A DNA stretch of 64,000 nt from Leisingera daeponensis DSM 23529 (GCF_000473145.1 NZ_KI421500.1:62225-126224); one strand, 5' to 3'. Shown: positions 43,742-52,405, numbered from the stretch's first letter. A program made the numbers and translations. The notes: generated by a model not told the origin, from the sequence alone.

Positions 43742-44803
43742 TCAGGCCGTTGCGGTTTCAGCTGCAGCGCCGGTCAGGATGCTGGTGGCCATCGCGCCGA
43801 TCCACATGAAAAACAGCGCCGCCCAGGCGGTGCCTGCAAAGATCGAGCCGCCGGTGACGCCCGCGCCGATGGCGCAGCCGCCGGCCAGCATGCCGCCGAA
43901 GCCCATCAGCGCGGCGCCGGTCATCGCCTTGCGCATGGTGGCGGCGTCATCGAAGGCCTGCAGCTTCATCTCCCCGGCAAAAGCCGCAGCCAGCATCGCG
44001 CCGATGAACACGCCGGGCACCAGGCCGATGTCGAATTCCAGCACCGCGCCCCGGTCCAGGAAGAACATCAGCGTGTGGGCGGAGGGGCCGGTGAAGGTCG
44101 CGCTTTCGATCTGCACCGGGTCAAAGGCCACCTGGCTCAGCGCATAGGTCAGCACCCAGCCTAGCGCGACGGCGAACCCGACGCCGGAGGCAAAGACCAG
44201 CCGCGCCGCGCCGATGCGGTTGCGGCGGGCCAGCACCAGGGCCAGCGCTGCCGTGGCCAGCCCCAGGATCACCCCGCCCGCTTGCGGGATCCCCAGTGCC
44301 GCCAGCAGGTCCAGATTGCGCCCGCCCCCGGTGATCCACTGCCGGGCCAGCCAGTCCCGCGCGGGCGACAGCAGGCCGGACAGGCTCATCTGCGCCACCA
44401 CCGCAAAGATCAGCCCCGACACCACCGAGCGCAGGTTGCCGGTGGCCGCCAGCACCAGAAGCCGCCCCGAGCAGCCGCGCGCCAGCACCATGCCGCAGCC
44501 GAACATCAGCCCGCCGAGGATGGCGCCGGACCAGCTTCCCGGCACCGCCATCATCCGGGCATCGGCGCTTTCCATCAGCCCCAGCAGCTGCGCTGCCTGA
44601 ACCCAGACCACCGCAGTGGAAAAGGTCAGCAGCCAGACCGCCACCTTGTCCCCCAGCCGGCCGCCCGCGAACTCTACCGTGGCGGCCCGCAGGCAGAACC
44701 GCGACCGCTGCGCGGCGACGCCAAAGACAACGCCGGTCAAAAGGCCCAGCAGGGCCGCTGCCGGCGCCTCGCCGATACGTTCAACCAGGGGAACCAGATC
44801 CAT
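43742..44803 (-). CDS. YeeE/YedE family sulfur-compound transporter
   Basis: A 353-residue membrane protein with about nine to ten helices and the duplicated motif of the YeeE/YedE (DUF395, TsuA-like) family: FGCGMVLARGCSGR in the first half and GFGGMLAGGCAIGAGVTG in the second, each with the conserved channel cysteine, plus RSRFCLRAA near the N-terminus. TsuA members import thiosulfate; others move sulfide-like species, so substrate is inferred. ATG 44803 has GGAGG six bases upstream and is preferred to GTG 44806. Divergent from the MFS gene with an FNR-like box and a palindrome between. Confidence 0.88.
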   Translation of the reverse strand: MDLVPLVERIGEAPAAALLGLLTGVVFGVAAQRSRFCLRAATVEFAGGRLGDKVAVWLLTFSTAVVWVQAAQLLGLMESADARMMAVPGSWSGAILGGLMFGCGMVLARGCSGRLLVLAATGNLRSVVSGLIFAVVAQMSLSGLLSPARDWLARQWITGGGRNLDLLAALGIPQAGGVILGLATAALALVLARRNRIGAARLVFASGVGFAVALGWVLTYALSQVAFDPVQIESATFTGPSAHTLMFFLDRGAVLEFDIGLVPGVFIGAMLAAAFAGEMKLQAFDDAATMRKAMTGAALMGFGGMLAGGCAIGAGVTGGSIFAGTAWAALFFMWIGAMATSILTGAAAETATA

Positions 44804-44819
44804 CACACACCTCCAAATT

Positions 44820-44837
44820 CACATGTTTGCATATGTG
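44820..44837. promoter_or_regulatory. Imperfect palindrome near the YeeE/YedE start
   Basis: CACAT-GTTTGCAT-ATGTG (44820-44837) is an imperfect dyad beginning 17 bp upstream of the transporter ATG. It would overlap the -10 or transcript start, as a repressor operator would. The regulator is unknown. Confidence 0.4.
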
Positions 44838-44855
44838 GTCCCGCAGGCGGGCGCT

Positions 44856-44869
44856 TTGATGCAGATCAG
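44856..44869. promoter_or_regulatory. FNR/FnrL-like box
   Basis: TTGAT-GCAG-ATCAG matches nine of ten positions of the FNR consensus TTGAT-N4-ATCAA. It lies 53 bp upstream of the YeeE/YedE start and 98 bp upstream of the MFS start, a location compatible with oxygen control of either gene. Binding is inferred. Confidence 0.5.
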
Positions 44870-44966
44870 GGAAGGGGCGGTATGCTTCTGCGCGCTGGCG
44901 CAAAGGTGGATGTGCGGCCGCTTGTTGCCTCTCGCCAAACCGGGCGCAGAGGCGTACATCCGGTGC

Positions 44967-46202
44967 ATGTTCAAACCGATGCCCCTGCATGAGGCGCAAG
45001 GCCTCCCGTTCTGGCGCCGCCCCGTGACGCTTCTGTTCCTGATGGCGCTGGCGATGCCGATTGCCTTCAACGCCTGGAGCGCGCTGCTCAACAACTTCGT
45101 GATCGAGGCGGCGCAGTTCGACGGCGCCGACATCGGCCTGTTGCACACGGTGCGGGAGATCCCGGGCTTTCTGGCGGTGGGGGTGATCGCCGTCATCCTG
45201 TTCGTCCGCGAGCAGGTGCTGGGGATGATCTCATTGGTGCTTCTGGGGGTGGCGACAGCGGTTACCGCCTGGTTCCCGTCACTCGGCGGCCTGTTGATGG
45301 TGACGCTGCTGAGTTCGATCGGCTTTCATTATTACGAGACGGTGAACCAGTCGCTGCAGCTGCAATGGCTGCCCAAGGAGAAAGCGCCGCAGACGCTGGG
45401 CTGGCTGGTGGCGGCAGGCTCGGCGGCAACGCTGGTGGTCTATGGGCTGATCGTGCTGACCTGGGACCGGTTCGATCTGGCCTATAACACCGTGTTCCTG
45501 GCGGCGGGCGGGGCAACGGCGCTGATCGCGCTTTTTGCGCTTTTTGCCTATCCGCAGTTCGACGCGCCGCATCCGCAGACCAAGAAGCTGATCCTGCGCA
45601 AACGCTACTGGCTCTACTACGCGCTGCAGTTCATGGCCGGCGCGCGGCGGCAGATCTTTGTGGTGTTTGCCGGCTTCATGATGGTGGAGAAATTCGGGTT
45701 CGATGTGCATGAGCTGACCGGCCTGTACCTGATCAACCTGGTGATCAACATGACCGCCGCGCCGATGCTGGGCAAGGCGGTGGCCATGTTCGGCGAGCGG
45801 CGCACGCTGATTTTCGAATACGCGGGCCTGGCCGCCGTCTTTGCCGCATACGGCGGCATCTACTGGTTCGGCTGGGGCGTGGTGGTTGCCGCGGTTCTGT
45901 ATGTGGTGGACCATGTGCTGTTTGCGCTGGCGCTGGCGCTCAAGACCTATTTCCAGAAGATCGCCGATCCGGGCGACATTGCCCCCACCGCTGCCGTCGC
46001 CTTTACCATCAACCACATTGCCGCGGTGTTCCTGCCGGTGCTGCTGGGGCTGCTGTGGGTCTATTCGCCGGGCATGGTGTTTACGCTGGCAGCGGGCATG
46101 GCGCTGGTGTCGCTGTCCCTGTCGCTGCTGATCCCGCGCCACCCGGAGCCGGGCAACGAGACCATTTTCAGCAAATACGCCCGCCCCGCGCCCGCCGAAT
46201 GA
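44967..46202 (+). CDS. Major facilitator superfamily transporter
   Basis: A 411-residue protein with about twelve transmembrane helices in two six-helix halves (first about 22-190, second about 215-395), the MFS layout. The cytoplasmic loop between halves contains HPQTKKLILRKRYW. It lacks a signature I can tie to a substrate. ATG 44967 is taken, with ATG 44979 possible; no strong ribosome-binding site precedes either. The longest frame from 44616 runs antisense to the YeeE/YedE gene and was cut. Divergent pairing with a sulfur transporter and the FNR-like box suggest linked control. Confidence 0.8.
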   Translation: MFKPMPLHEAQGLPFWRRPVTLLFLMALAMPIAFNAWSALLNNFVIEAAQFDGADIGLLHTVREIPGFLAVGVIAVILFVREQVLGMISLVLLGVATAVTAWFPSLGGLLMVTLLSSIGFHYYETVNQSLQLQWLPKEKAPQTLGWLVAAGSAATLVVYGLIVLTWDRFDLAYNTVFLAAGGATALIALFALFAYPQFDAPHPQTKKLILRKRYWLYYALQFMAGARRQIFVVFAGFMMVEKFGFDVHELTGLYLINLVINMTAAPMLGKAVAMFGERRTLIFEYAGLAAVFAAYGGIYWFGWGVVVAAVLYVVDHVLFALALALKTYFQKIADPGDIAPTAAVAFTINHIAAVFLPVLLGLLWVYSPGMVFTLAAGMALVSLSLSLLIPRHPEPGNETIFSKYARPAPAE

Positions 46203-46317
46203 CCGGACAGCCCTGTGGCGTCCGCCGCGGCGCTGCCGGGCTTGCAGCCAGGCGGGGGCGCTTGACGCGGGGCGCGCGGCAGCCTAGGCGCTTGCCAACA
46301 GTTTCAGGAGAGACGCC

Positions 46318-47190
46318 ATGACCACCTTCACCGCCCTCACCACGCTCCGCGGAAAGTCCCAGGCCGAAGCGCTGGGCGACGCGATGGAGCGGCTGAACCC
46401 CGAGCCCACCGGTATCGGCGTCTTTGAGGTGGAAGACGGCTCCGGCCTGTGGGAGGTCGGCGGTTATTTCACCGAAGCACCGGATGAGGCGGGCCTTGCC
46501 CTGCTGGCAGCGATGCATGAGGCCAAACCTTTTGTCGTCTCCGAAGTGCCGGAAACCGACTGGGTCGCCCACGTCCGCCGCGAGCTGGCGCCGGTCGAGG
46601 CAGGCCGCTTCTTCGTCTACGGCAGCCACGACGCGGACAAGCTGCCCGCAGGCCGCATTCCGCTGCTGATCGAGGCCGCCATGGCGTTCGGCACCGGCCA
46701 CCACGGCACCACCCTTGGCTGCCTCAAGGCGCTGGATCATTTGCTGGACCAGGGCTTTCAGGGCGAAAAAGTGGCGGATATCGGCTGCGGCACTGCGGTT
46801 CTGGCGATGGCCGCCGCGCGGGTCTGGGACGGCACCATTCTGGCCAGCGACATCGACGAGGTGGCGGTGGACGTTGCCGAGGCCAACCTGAAGGCCAACG
46901 GCATGGAAGGCCAGGTCATCTGCCTCGAAGCGGCCGGCTTCGATCATCCGGACTTGCAGGCGCAGGCGCCTTACGATCTCATCTTCGCCAATATTCTGAA
47001 GGGGCCGCTGGTGGCCCTGGCCCCCGATCTGGCGGCGAATCTGCGCCCCGGCGGCTATGCGATTCTCTCCGGTATTCTGAACGAGCAGGCCGATGACGTG
47101 GTCGCCGTTTATGCGCAGAACGGCGTCGATCTCGAACGCCGGGACGAAATTGGTGAATGGACAACGCTACTTCTGCGCAAAGCGGGGTGA
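46318..47190 (+). CDS. prmA: Ribosomal protein L11 methyltransferase
   Basis: A 290-residue SAM-dependent methyltransferase modifying lysines and the N-terminus of ribosomal protein L11. AFGTGHHGTTLGCL, the SAM-binding VADIGCGTAVLAMAAA, ASDIDEVAVD and the NILKGPLVALAP segment (NPPY-like position in PrmA) are visible. AGGAG lies seven bases before ATG 46318. Length is normal for the family. Confidence 0.95.
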   Translation: MTTFTALTTLRGKSQAEALGDAMERLNPEPTGIGVFEVEDGSGLWEVGGYFTEAPDEAGLALLAAMHEAKPFVVSEVPETDWVAHVRRELAPVEAGRFFVYGSHDADKLPAGRIPLLIEAAMAFGTGHHGTTLGCLKALDHLLDQGFQGEKVADIGCGTAVLAMAAARVWDGTILASDIDEVAVDVAEANLKANGMEGQVICLEAAGFDHPDLQAQAPYDLIFANILKGPLVALAPDLAANLRPGGYAILSGILNEQADDVVAVYAQNGVDLERRDEIGEWTTLLLRKAG

Positions 47191-47293
47191 TTGAGTTAAG
47201 TTTGCGGTGAATTTTAAGGGTTTGCCGCATTTTCGCCTCATTTCGAGCCAAGAATAAGCCATCCGCTGGTGGGGGCCAGTTCGGAGGCTCGTA

Positions 47294-47638
47294 ATGGGCG
47301 AACATCGTGATCAGTTCCAGGCGCGTTTGAAGCAGATCAACCGCAAACATGAAGCCATGTCCGGGGGCTACTCGGCAAAGCTGCGGCCGGACGGGCTGCT
47401 GGTGATCAAGCCGCGCAGTGTGCAATCCCGGATTTCCGCCCGCACGCTGGTTTTGGTCGCTGCGGCGTTTCTGCTGTTCAAGGGCTTCCTGATGGCTGCG
47501 CTGGGCTTTGGCATCTATGATGAGCGGGTGCGGACGCTTGCCGGCGGCAGCGCTGTGGAGCGCGCCGGGGCCTTCATCATGCAGGCCGACCCGTTCTCCG
47601 TCTTTTTCGCCCAGAAGATCGGGCCCGTGCTGCGCTGA
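47294..47638 (+). CDS. Conserved-type small membrane protein
   Basis: A 114-residue protein: a hydrophilic, basic N-terminus with DQFQARLKQINRKHE, one transmembrane helix about 50-73 (TLVLVAAAFLLFKGFLMAALGFGIY) and a short periplasmic tail (AGAFIMQADPFSVFFAQKIG). GGAGG lies before ATG 47294. A strong terminator follows. I do not know its function; roseobacter genomes commonly carry such a gene after prmA as far as I recall. Confidence 0.75.
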   Translation: MGEHRDQFQARLKQINRKHEAMSGGYSAKLRPDGLLVIKPRSVQSRISARTLVLVAAAFLLFKGFLMAALGFGIYDERVRTLAGGSAVERAGAFIMQADPFSVFFAQKIGPVLR

Positions 47639-47665
47639 CCGCCGGGTCAGCTGCGGGGCCGCAGA

Positions 47666-47700
47666 AAGGCCGCCGGCAGGGGGAGCCGGCGGCCTTTTTT
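47666..47700 (+). terminator. Rho-independent terminator
   Basis: A perfect 12-bp stem (AAGGCCGCCGGC at 47666-47677 with GCCGGCGGCCTT at 47685-47696) is followed by a run of six T. It ends the prmA/small membrane protein unit. Confidence 0.93.
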
Positions 47701-47740
47701 CATGCCCGGACAGCGTGCCCGGGCGCGGGGCCGTCCAGAC

Positions 47741-47780
47741 AACAAAAAACGCCGCGGACCGGTGCGGGTCCGCGGCGTTT
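47741..47780 (-). terminator. Rho-independent terminator of the DUF1127 gene
   Basis: A perfect 14-bp stem (AAACGCCGCGGACC at 47747-47760 with GGTCCGCGGCGTTT at 47767-47780). Read on the minus strand the stem runs into TTTTTTGTT. It lies 56 bases past the DUF1127 stop. Confidence 0.92.
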
Positions 47781-47835
47781 CCCTATTCGCCCCGCCAATA
47801 CGCCCCGAGGGAGGCGGCAGGGCTGAAGAAGGGGG

Positions 47836-48054
47836 TCAGAAAACGGATTTGCCAGCCGCGACAGTGTCGATGTCGCCGCGGCACAGGCCGATGTCGGCCA
47901 GTTCGCGGTCGGTCAGGCCAGACAGCACGTTGCGGGTTGCGCGGGCGTCATTCCAGGCGGCAACAGCGCCGGCAGCGCTGGAAATCAGGGCGCCGATGCG
48001 GCCGAACAGGCCGGTGGACCCATAGGTGGTGCGGGTGGTGTCAAAAGCGGCCAT
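47836..48054 (-). CDS. DUF1127 domain small protein
   Basis: A 72-residue protein with a C-terminal DUF1127 domain (NVLSGLTDRELADIGLCRGDID), the arginine-rich/helical small domain widespread in alphaproteobacteria. Some members bind RNA or influence phosphate and carbon stress responses; the function of this one is unknown. AAGGAC immediately precedes ATG 48054. Strong own terminator suggests an abundant, monocistronic transcript. Confidence 0.88.
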   Translation of the reverse strand: MAAFDTTRTTYGSTGLFGRIGALISSAAGAVAAWNDARATRNVLSGLTDRELADIGLCRGDIDTVAAGKSVF

Positions 48055-48381
48055 GTCCTTGTCCTCTGATCTGGTGTTGGCGAGTGTCGCTGTGGTGCGA
48101 TGGCCGGCATCTAGTGGCGAACTTTCAGCGCGGCAAGAACCGAAATTGCATGTGTCATATGCAGTTTGTGCATAGCTGAAACCCTTATAAAAAAGGGCTT
48201 TCCGCGCGGCGGCGAAATCGGCCGGAAAATGTCGCTCCCGCCTCTGCAAGGGGTCGGTTTCAGACCTCCGCCGCGCCGCTTTGCGGCTGCGGGCCGCCGG
48301 AAAGCAATTGGACATGTTCGCGTTTTGTGCTAACGGTGAAGAAAATAAATTCCGAACAAGCGGGCAGGGGTCGGGCACATC
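48055..48381. other. 327-bp divergent promoter region, DUF1127 / ruvC
   Basis: No gene is supported. An A+T-rich stretch near 48150-48210 contains a small hairpin around TTATAAAAAA and an imperfect GCAT/ATGC dyad, probably part of the DUF1127 promoter. A LexA-like box near ruvC is listed separately. Confidence 0.45.
48316..48330 (+). promoter_or_regulatory. LexA-like (SOS) box upstream of ruvC
   Basis: GTTC-GCGTTTT-GTGC matches seven of eight fixed bases of the alphaproteobacterial LexA consensus GTTC-N7-GTTC and ends 51 bp before ruvC. SOS control of ruv genes is known in several bacteria; here it is inferred. Confidence 0.4.
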
Positions 48382-48879
48382 ATGCGGATTTTGGGAATTG
48401 ATCCGGGGTTGCGGAACCTCGGATGGGGCGTGATCGAATCGCGCGGCACCCGGCTGAGCCATGTCGCCAATGGCGTCTGCACCTCCGACGGCGATGATCT
48501 GGGCGAGCGGCTCTTGTCGCTGCACAATCAGGTCACCGAGATCATCGAGGCTTTTGCCCCGGACCAGGCAGCGATCGAACAGACCTTCGTGAACAAGGAC
48601 GGCGCCGGCACCTTGAAGCTGGGCCAGGCACGCGGCGTGGCGCTGCTGACGCTGGCCAAGGCGGGCCTGCCGGTGGGCGAATACGCCCCCAACCGGGTCA
48701 AGAAGACAGTGGTGGGCGTGGGGCACGCCGAGAAGGAACAGGTCATGCATATGGTCAAGCTGCAGCTGCCGGGCTGCCTGCCGAAAAACACCGATGCCGC
48801 GGATGCGCTGGCGATTGCCATTTGCCACGCCTATTACAGGGGCACGCAGCAGCGGCAGCTGAAGGAGAAGCGCGCATGA
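48382..48879 (+). CDS. ruvC: Holliday junction resolvase RuvC
   Basis: A 165-residue endonuclease that cuts Holliday junctions symmetrically. All four acidic active-site residues are present at the classical positions: Asp7 (GIDPG), Glu66 (AIEQTF), Asp138 and Asp141 (NTDAADALA). It is first of the ruvC-ruvA-ruvB group. ruvA follows after 13 bases. Confidence 0.97.
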   Translation: MRILGIDPGLRNLGWGVIESRGTRLSHVANGVCTSDGDDLGERLLSLHNQVTEIIEAFAPDQAAIEQTFVNKDGAGTLKLGQARGVALLTLAKAGLPVGEYAPNRVKKTVVGVGHAEKEQVMHMVKLQLPGCLPKNTDAADALAIAICHAYYRGTQQRQLKEKRA

Positions 48880-48892
48880 CCGGCAGGCTGGC

Positions 48893-49582
48893 ATGATTGG
48901 AAAACTGACGGGCCGCCTCGACTACCGGGCGCAGGATCATGTGCTGATCGACGTGCGCGGCGTCGGCTATATCGTCTATTGCTCCGACCGCACCATGGCG
49001 GCGCTGCCGGGCACGGGGGAGCCGGTCGCGCTCTATACCGATCTGGTGGTGCGCGAGGACCTGATGCAGCTTTACGGCTTCCCCTCGCTGGTGGAGAAGG
49101 AATGGCACCGGCTGCTGACCTCGGTGCAGGGGGTAGGTGCCAAGGTGTCGCTGGCCATTCTCGGCGCGCTGGGGCCGGACGGGGTCAGCCGGGCGATTGC
49201 TTTGGGCGACTGGGCCACGGTAAAGGCAGCCAAGGGTGTCGGCCCCAAGACCGCGCAGCGGATCGTGCTCGACCTGAAGGACAAGGCGCCCGGCGTGATG
49301 GCAATGGGCGGCACGGTTGTTGATGCAATGGACGGACCCGGGCTGGAGCTGGTCGAGGCGGCTGATCCGGCGCCCGCCGCCAGACCGGCCCGCAAGGCGC
49401 CGCCGAAAAAGCCGAGCGGCGCGGCGGCCGCCTCCGCCGGGGCGCTGTCGGCTTTGGGAAATCTTGGTTATGGTCCCTCGGATGCCGCCGCTGCGGTGGC
49501 GGAAGCCGCGGCCACCTGGCCGGACGCGGACGAACCGGAACTGATCCGCGCCGCGCTGCGCCTGCTGGCGCCGAAGGGATAA
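48893..49582 (+). CDS. ruvA: Holliday junction branch migration protein RuvA
   Basis: A 229-residue protein. Domain I (OB fold: [22 protein letters not shown]), domain II with helix-hairpin-helix motifs ([17 protein letters not shown] and [15 protein letters not shown]), an Ala/Pro/Lys linker about 160-180, and domain III ([19 protein letters not shown]) that contacts RuvB. Its tetramer holds the junction open. The linker is longer than in E. coli. ATG 48893. Confidence 0.97.
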   Translation: MIGKLTGRLDYRAQDHVLIDVRGVGYIVYCSDRTMAALPGTGEPVALYTDLVVREDLMQLYGFPSLVEKEWHRLLTSVQGVGAKVSLAILGALGPDGVSRAIALGDWATVKAAKGVGPKTAQRIVLDLKDKAPGVMAMGGTVVDAMDGPGLELVEAADPAPAARPARKAPPKKPSGAAAASAGALSALGNLGYGPSDAAAAVAEAAATWPDADEPELIRAALRLLAPKG

Positions 49583-49687
49583 GAGAATGCGTGCAAGGAA
49601 ATGCGAGACTGCGGCTAGGGCAGCGCCCGTCCCCGCCTGCCGGCCGGGCGGTCCACCGGATATGAAGCTGGAGGCGGAGTGACGCTG

Positions 49688-50719
49688 ATGATTGACGCCG
49701 ACCCCGCCCTGCGCCCCGAGCCTTTGCCTGAAGACAGTGCTGCGGAGAACGACCGCGCCCTGCGCCCGCAGGGGCTTGGCGAGTTCATCGGCCAGGCCGA
49801 GGCCCGCGCCAACCTGCGCGTTTTCATCGAGTCCGCCCGCCGCCGCGGCGAGGCGATGGACCACACGCTGTTCCACGGCCCCCCCGGCCTCGGCAAGACC
49901 ACGCTGGCGCAGATCGTCGCGCGCGAGCTGGGAGTGAACTTCCGCATGACCTCCGGCCCGGTGCTGGCCAAGGCGGGGGATCTGGCGGCGATCCTCACCA
50001 ACCTCGAATCCCGCGACGTGCTGTTCATCGACGAGATCCACCGGCTGAACCCGGCGGTGGAGGAGGTGCTGTACCCGGCGATGGAGGATTTCGAACTGGA
50101 CCTGGTGATCGGCGAAGGGCCGGCGGCGCGCACCGTGCGTATCGAGCTGCAGCCCTTTACGCTGGTCGGTGCCACCACCCGCATGGGCCTGCTCACGACA
50201 CCGCTGCGCGACCGCTTCGGCATCCCGACCCGGCTGCAGTTCTACACTATCGATGAGCTGTTTGAGATCGTCAGCCGCAACGCCCGCAAGCTGGGCGCGC
50301 CCGCCGATGACGCCGGCGCCCGCGAGATCGCGCGGCGCGCGCGCGGCACCCCCAGGATCGCCGGGCGGCTCCTGCGCCGCGTGGTGGACTTTGCGGTGGT
50401 CGAGGGCGATGGAACCATCACCCGGGAGCTGGCCGACGGCGCATTGACGCGGCTGGGCGTGGACCAGCTTGGGCTTGATGGGGCTGACCGGCGCTATCTG
50501 AAACTGATCGCCGAAAACTACGGCGGCGGTCCGGTGGGGATCGAGACGATCTCGGCCGCCCTCAGCGAAAGCCGCGATGCGCTGGAGGAGGTGATTGAAC
50601 CCTATCTCTTGCAGCAGGGCCTGATCCAGCGCACGCCGCGCGGGCGGATGCTGGCGCAGAAGGCCTGGACGCACCTTGGTATGCCTCCGCCGCGCAGCCA
50701 GAACGACCTGTTCGGGTAA
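49688..50719 (+). CDS. ruvB: Holliday junction branch migration helicase RuvB
   Basis: A 343-residue AAA+ motor driving branch migration. Walker [10 protein letters not shown] (about 64-72), Walker B LFIDEIH, sensor I VGATTRMG, arginine finger/sensor II in the [11 protein letters not shown] region, and a C-terminal winged helix ([11 protein letters not shown]). ATG 49688 is chosen with GGAG eight bases upstream; an in-frame GTG three codons earlier also has GGAGG four bases before it. The 105-bp gap after ruvA shows nothing. Confidence 0.97.
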   Translation: MIDADPALRPEPLPEDSAAENDRALRPQGLGEFIGQAEARANLRVFIESARRRGEAMDHTLFHGPPGLGKTTLAQIVARELGVNFRMTSGPVLAKAGDLAAILTNLESRDVLFIDEIHRLNPAVEEVLYPAMEDFELDLVIGEGPAARTVRIELQPFTLVGATTRMGLLTTPLRDRFGIPTRLQFYTIDELFEIVSRNARKLGAPADDAGAREIARRARGTPRIAGRLLRRVVDFAVVEGDGTITRELADGALTRLGVDQLGLDGADRRYLKLIAENYGGGPVGIETISAALSESRDALEEVIEPYLLQQGLIQRTPRGRMLAQKAWTHLGMPPPRSQNDLFG

Positions 50720-50762
50720 AAGCAGCGCGCACTACCAAAAGTTGTGGCAGTGTTTCTGTCCA

Positions 50763-50784
50763 AATGTTTCGCGCGCGAAACATT
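50763..50784. promoter_or_regulatory. Perfect 22-bp palindrome with parS-like arms
   Basis: AA-TGTTTC-GCGCGC-GAAACA-TT is an exact palindrome. The arms TGTTTC/GAAACA equal those of the ParB site parS (TGTTTC-ACGT-GAAACA), but the centre is six bases rather than four. It lies 43 bp after ruvB. A variant parS or another dyad-binding protein site is possible. Confidence 0.6.
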
Positions 50785-50953
50785 GCGGCAGGACGGCTGA
50801 CCTATTTGCGAGGGGTCCTTTTCTCTTCCCGGGAAGCGCTCCCGCCCGCCGCCGGCGCATCGCAGATGCGCCTGCACCCGTTGGGCGTGGCGCCGCGCTT
50901 GCGCACGGCGCGGCTGCGCTCAATCCGGGCCCGCGCCGCGCCAGCGGCGCCCG

Positions 50954-51010
50954 GCCCAAGGCTGCTGCCGGCGGCCTGGCGCAGCCCGGCGGCTGGGCAG
51001 GCGCGGGAGC
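50954..51010. repeat. GC-rich repeat, copy 2
   Basis: Blocks GCCCAAGGCTGCTG (50954-50967), TGGCGCAGCC (50977-50986) and GGCAGGCGCGGGAGC (50996/7-51010) recur from 28099-28153 in the same order and similar spacing. Here the hairpin arms are less well kept. Confidence 0.55.
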
Positions 51011-51081
51011 CGCCCCCTTGCCGCCCCCTTGCCGCCGCGCGGCGCAGGCGGCATAGACGGGGCAAGACGAAGGAGACGCCC

Positions 51082-51747
51082 ATGACCGCCCAGCTGCGAG
51101 ACCTGACGCCGGAGCAGATCGAAGCCCTGTTCACCCGCCGTGACGGCGCCTATGCCTTTGCCCGCTGGGCGCGGCCGGTGGCGCCGATCGTGTTCGGGGT
51201 GCAGGACGAGACCCTCAAGACCCTCAAGGGCGCGCTGGAGGCGGTGATGACGCTGGCGGGCCACCAGATGGCCGAGACCGACCCGGAGCTGGGCTCGAAC
51301 CTGATGTTCTTCTTCTTCCGCGACTGGGACGAACTGCTGGAGGTGCCGGATCTGGACCGGCTGATCCCGGGCCTGCAGCCGCTGGTCGCCCGGCTGAAGG
51401 AGGCGGACGCCAGCCAGTACCGCGCCTTCCGGTTTGACGATCAGGGCGGCATCAAGGCGGGGTTCGTGTTCCTGCGGATGAAGGGCGCGATGGCGCAGCT
51501 TCCGGCCGAGACGCTGGCGCTCACGCAGGCAGTGCAGGTTGCGCTGATGTGGGGCGATGCGGCCTTTGCCGAGGCTTCGCCGCTGGCGGTGCTGCCGGAG
51601 ACCGGCACCACCATCCTGCGCCCGGAAATCGCGGGTGTGATTGCTGCCGCCTATGACCGGATGATGCCGGTGGCGGCAGATGACAAATCCCACGCCCTGC
51701 GCCTGTTCGCGCGCCTGCAGGCGCCGGCGGAACCGCCGCGGCCCTGA
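51082..51747 (+). CDS. Conserved-type protein of unknown function
   Basis: A 221-residue soluble protein beginning MTAQLRDLTPEQIEAL, with a central hydrophobic NLMFFFFRDWDELL and a second-half FVFLRMKGAMAQLPAETLALTQ. No signal peptide or membrane helix of full length. GAAGGAG lies before ATG 51082; the longer frame upstream is over the GC-rich repeat and is rejected. Its stop overlaps the thpR start by one base, so it is co-transcribed with a tRNA/RNA-end enzyme. No family recognised. Confidence 0.75.
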   Translation: MTAQLRDLTPEQIEALFTRRDGAYAFARWARPVAPIVFGVQDETLKTLKGALEAVMTLAGHQMAETDPELGSNLMFFFFRDWDELLEVPDLDRLIPGLQPLVARLKEADASQYRAFRFDDQGGIKAGFVFLRMKGAMAQLPAETLALTQAVQVALMWGDAAFAEASPLAVLPETGTTILRPEIAGVIAAAYDRMMPVAADDKSHALRLFARLQAPAEPPRP

Positions 51748-52289
51748 TGCGCGCTTTCGTGGGCCTGCCGCTGCCGGATGCAGCCCTGGACGCGCTGGAG
51801 CGGCTGCAGGAGCCGCTGACGGTGGGGCGGCATGTTCCGGCAGAGAACATGCACCTGACGCTGGCCTTCCTGGACGATCAGCCGGAGGCCGTGCTTGAAG
51901 CCCTGCATCAGCTGCTGGCAGAAATCAGCGCGCCGCCGGTACAGCTCGCCTTCCGCGGGCTGGACACCTTTGGCGGCAAGCTGCCGCGGGTGCTGGCGGC
52001 TCAGGTGCAGAAAACGCCGGAGCTGAGCCATCTGCGGGAGCGTGTCCGCAGTGCCTGCCGCAGTGCCGGTATCGAACTGCCCCGCGAACGCTTCCGGCCG
52101 CATGTCACGCTGGCGCGCTTCCCCCGGCATCTGGAGGCCGGGCAGGTGGAGAAAATTGCCCGTTACCTGTCCGCAGCAGCGGATTTCCGGCTGGAGTGCG
52201 AGGCGGAGACCTTTGCGCTGTACCAGTCCACCCTTGCACCGGAAGGGGCGCGGTATGACGTGCTGGCGGAGTATGAGCTGAGAGGCTGA
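51747..52289 (+). CDS. thpR: RNA 2',3'-cyclic phosphodiesterase (2H family)
   Basis: A 180-residue 2H phosphoesterase with both catalytic motifs HLTLAF and HVTLAR. It begins MRAFVGLPLP, typical of ThpR/LigT. The enzyme opens 2',3'-cyclic phosphates to 2'-phosphates and can join some tRNA halves in reverse. ATG 51747 overlaps the upstream stop (TGATG). Confidence 0.92.
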   Translation: MRAFVGLPLPDAALDALERLQEPLTVGRHVPAENMHLTLAFLDDQPEAVLEALHQLLAEISAPPVQLAFRGLDTFGGKLPRVLAAQVQKTPELSHLRERVRSACRSAGIELPRERFRPHVTLARFPRHLEAGQVEKIARYLSAAADFRLECEAETFALYQSTLAPEGARYDVLAEYELRG

Positions 52290-52405
52290 TTGGCTGCCAA
52301 GGGCCGCATTGTTCCGCGGGGCGGCTGCTGGTGTGCGAACTATAAACTGCTGTAGGTTTTCTGCCTGGTGCAATAGGTTCCCGCCGGACAACAGGAGCGC
52401 AGGCA

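Larger units (their letters stand above)
50720..51081. other. 362-bp intergenic region after ruvB
   Basis: No gene is supported. It contains a perfect 22-bp palindrome (50763-50784) and a GC-rich repeat (about 50954-51010), both listed. Between them the sequence is G+C-rich with no clear promoter. Confidence 0.5.

Noticed and set aside
48755..50674. 639-codon minus-strand open frame
   Set aside because: Antisense to ruvA and ruvB; no family resemblance.
50764..51081. N-terminal extension of the 221-residue unknown protein from the palindrome
   Set aside because: The added residues are Arg/Ala/Pro repeats encoded by a GC-rich intergenic repeat, and a good ribosome-binding site precedes ATG 51082.
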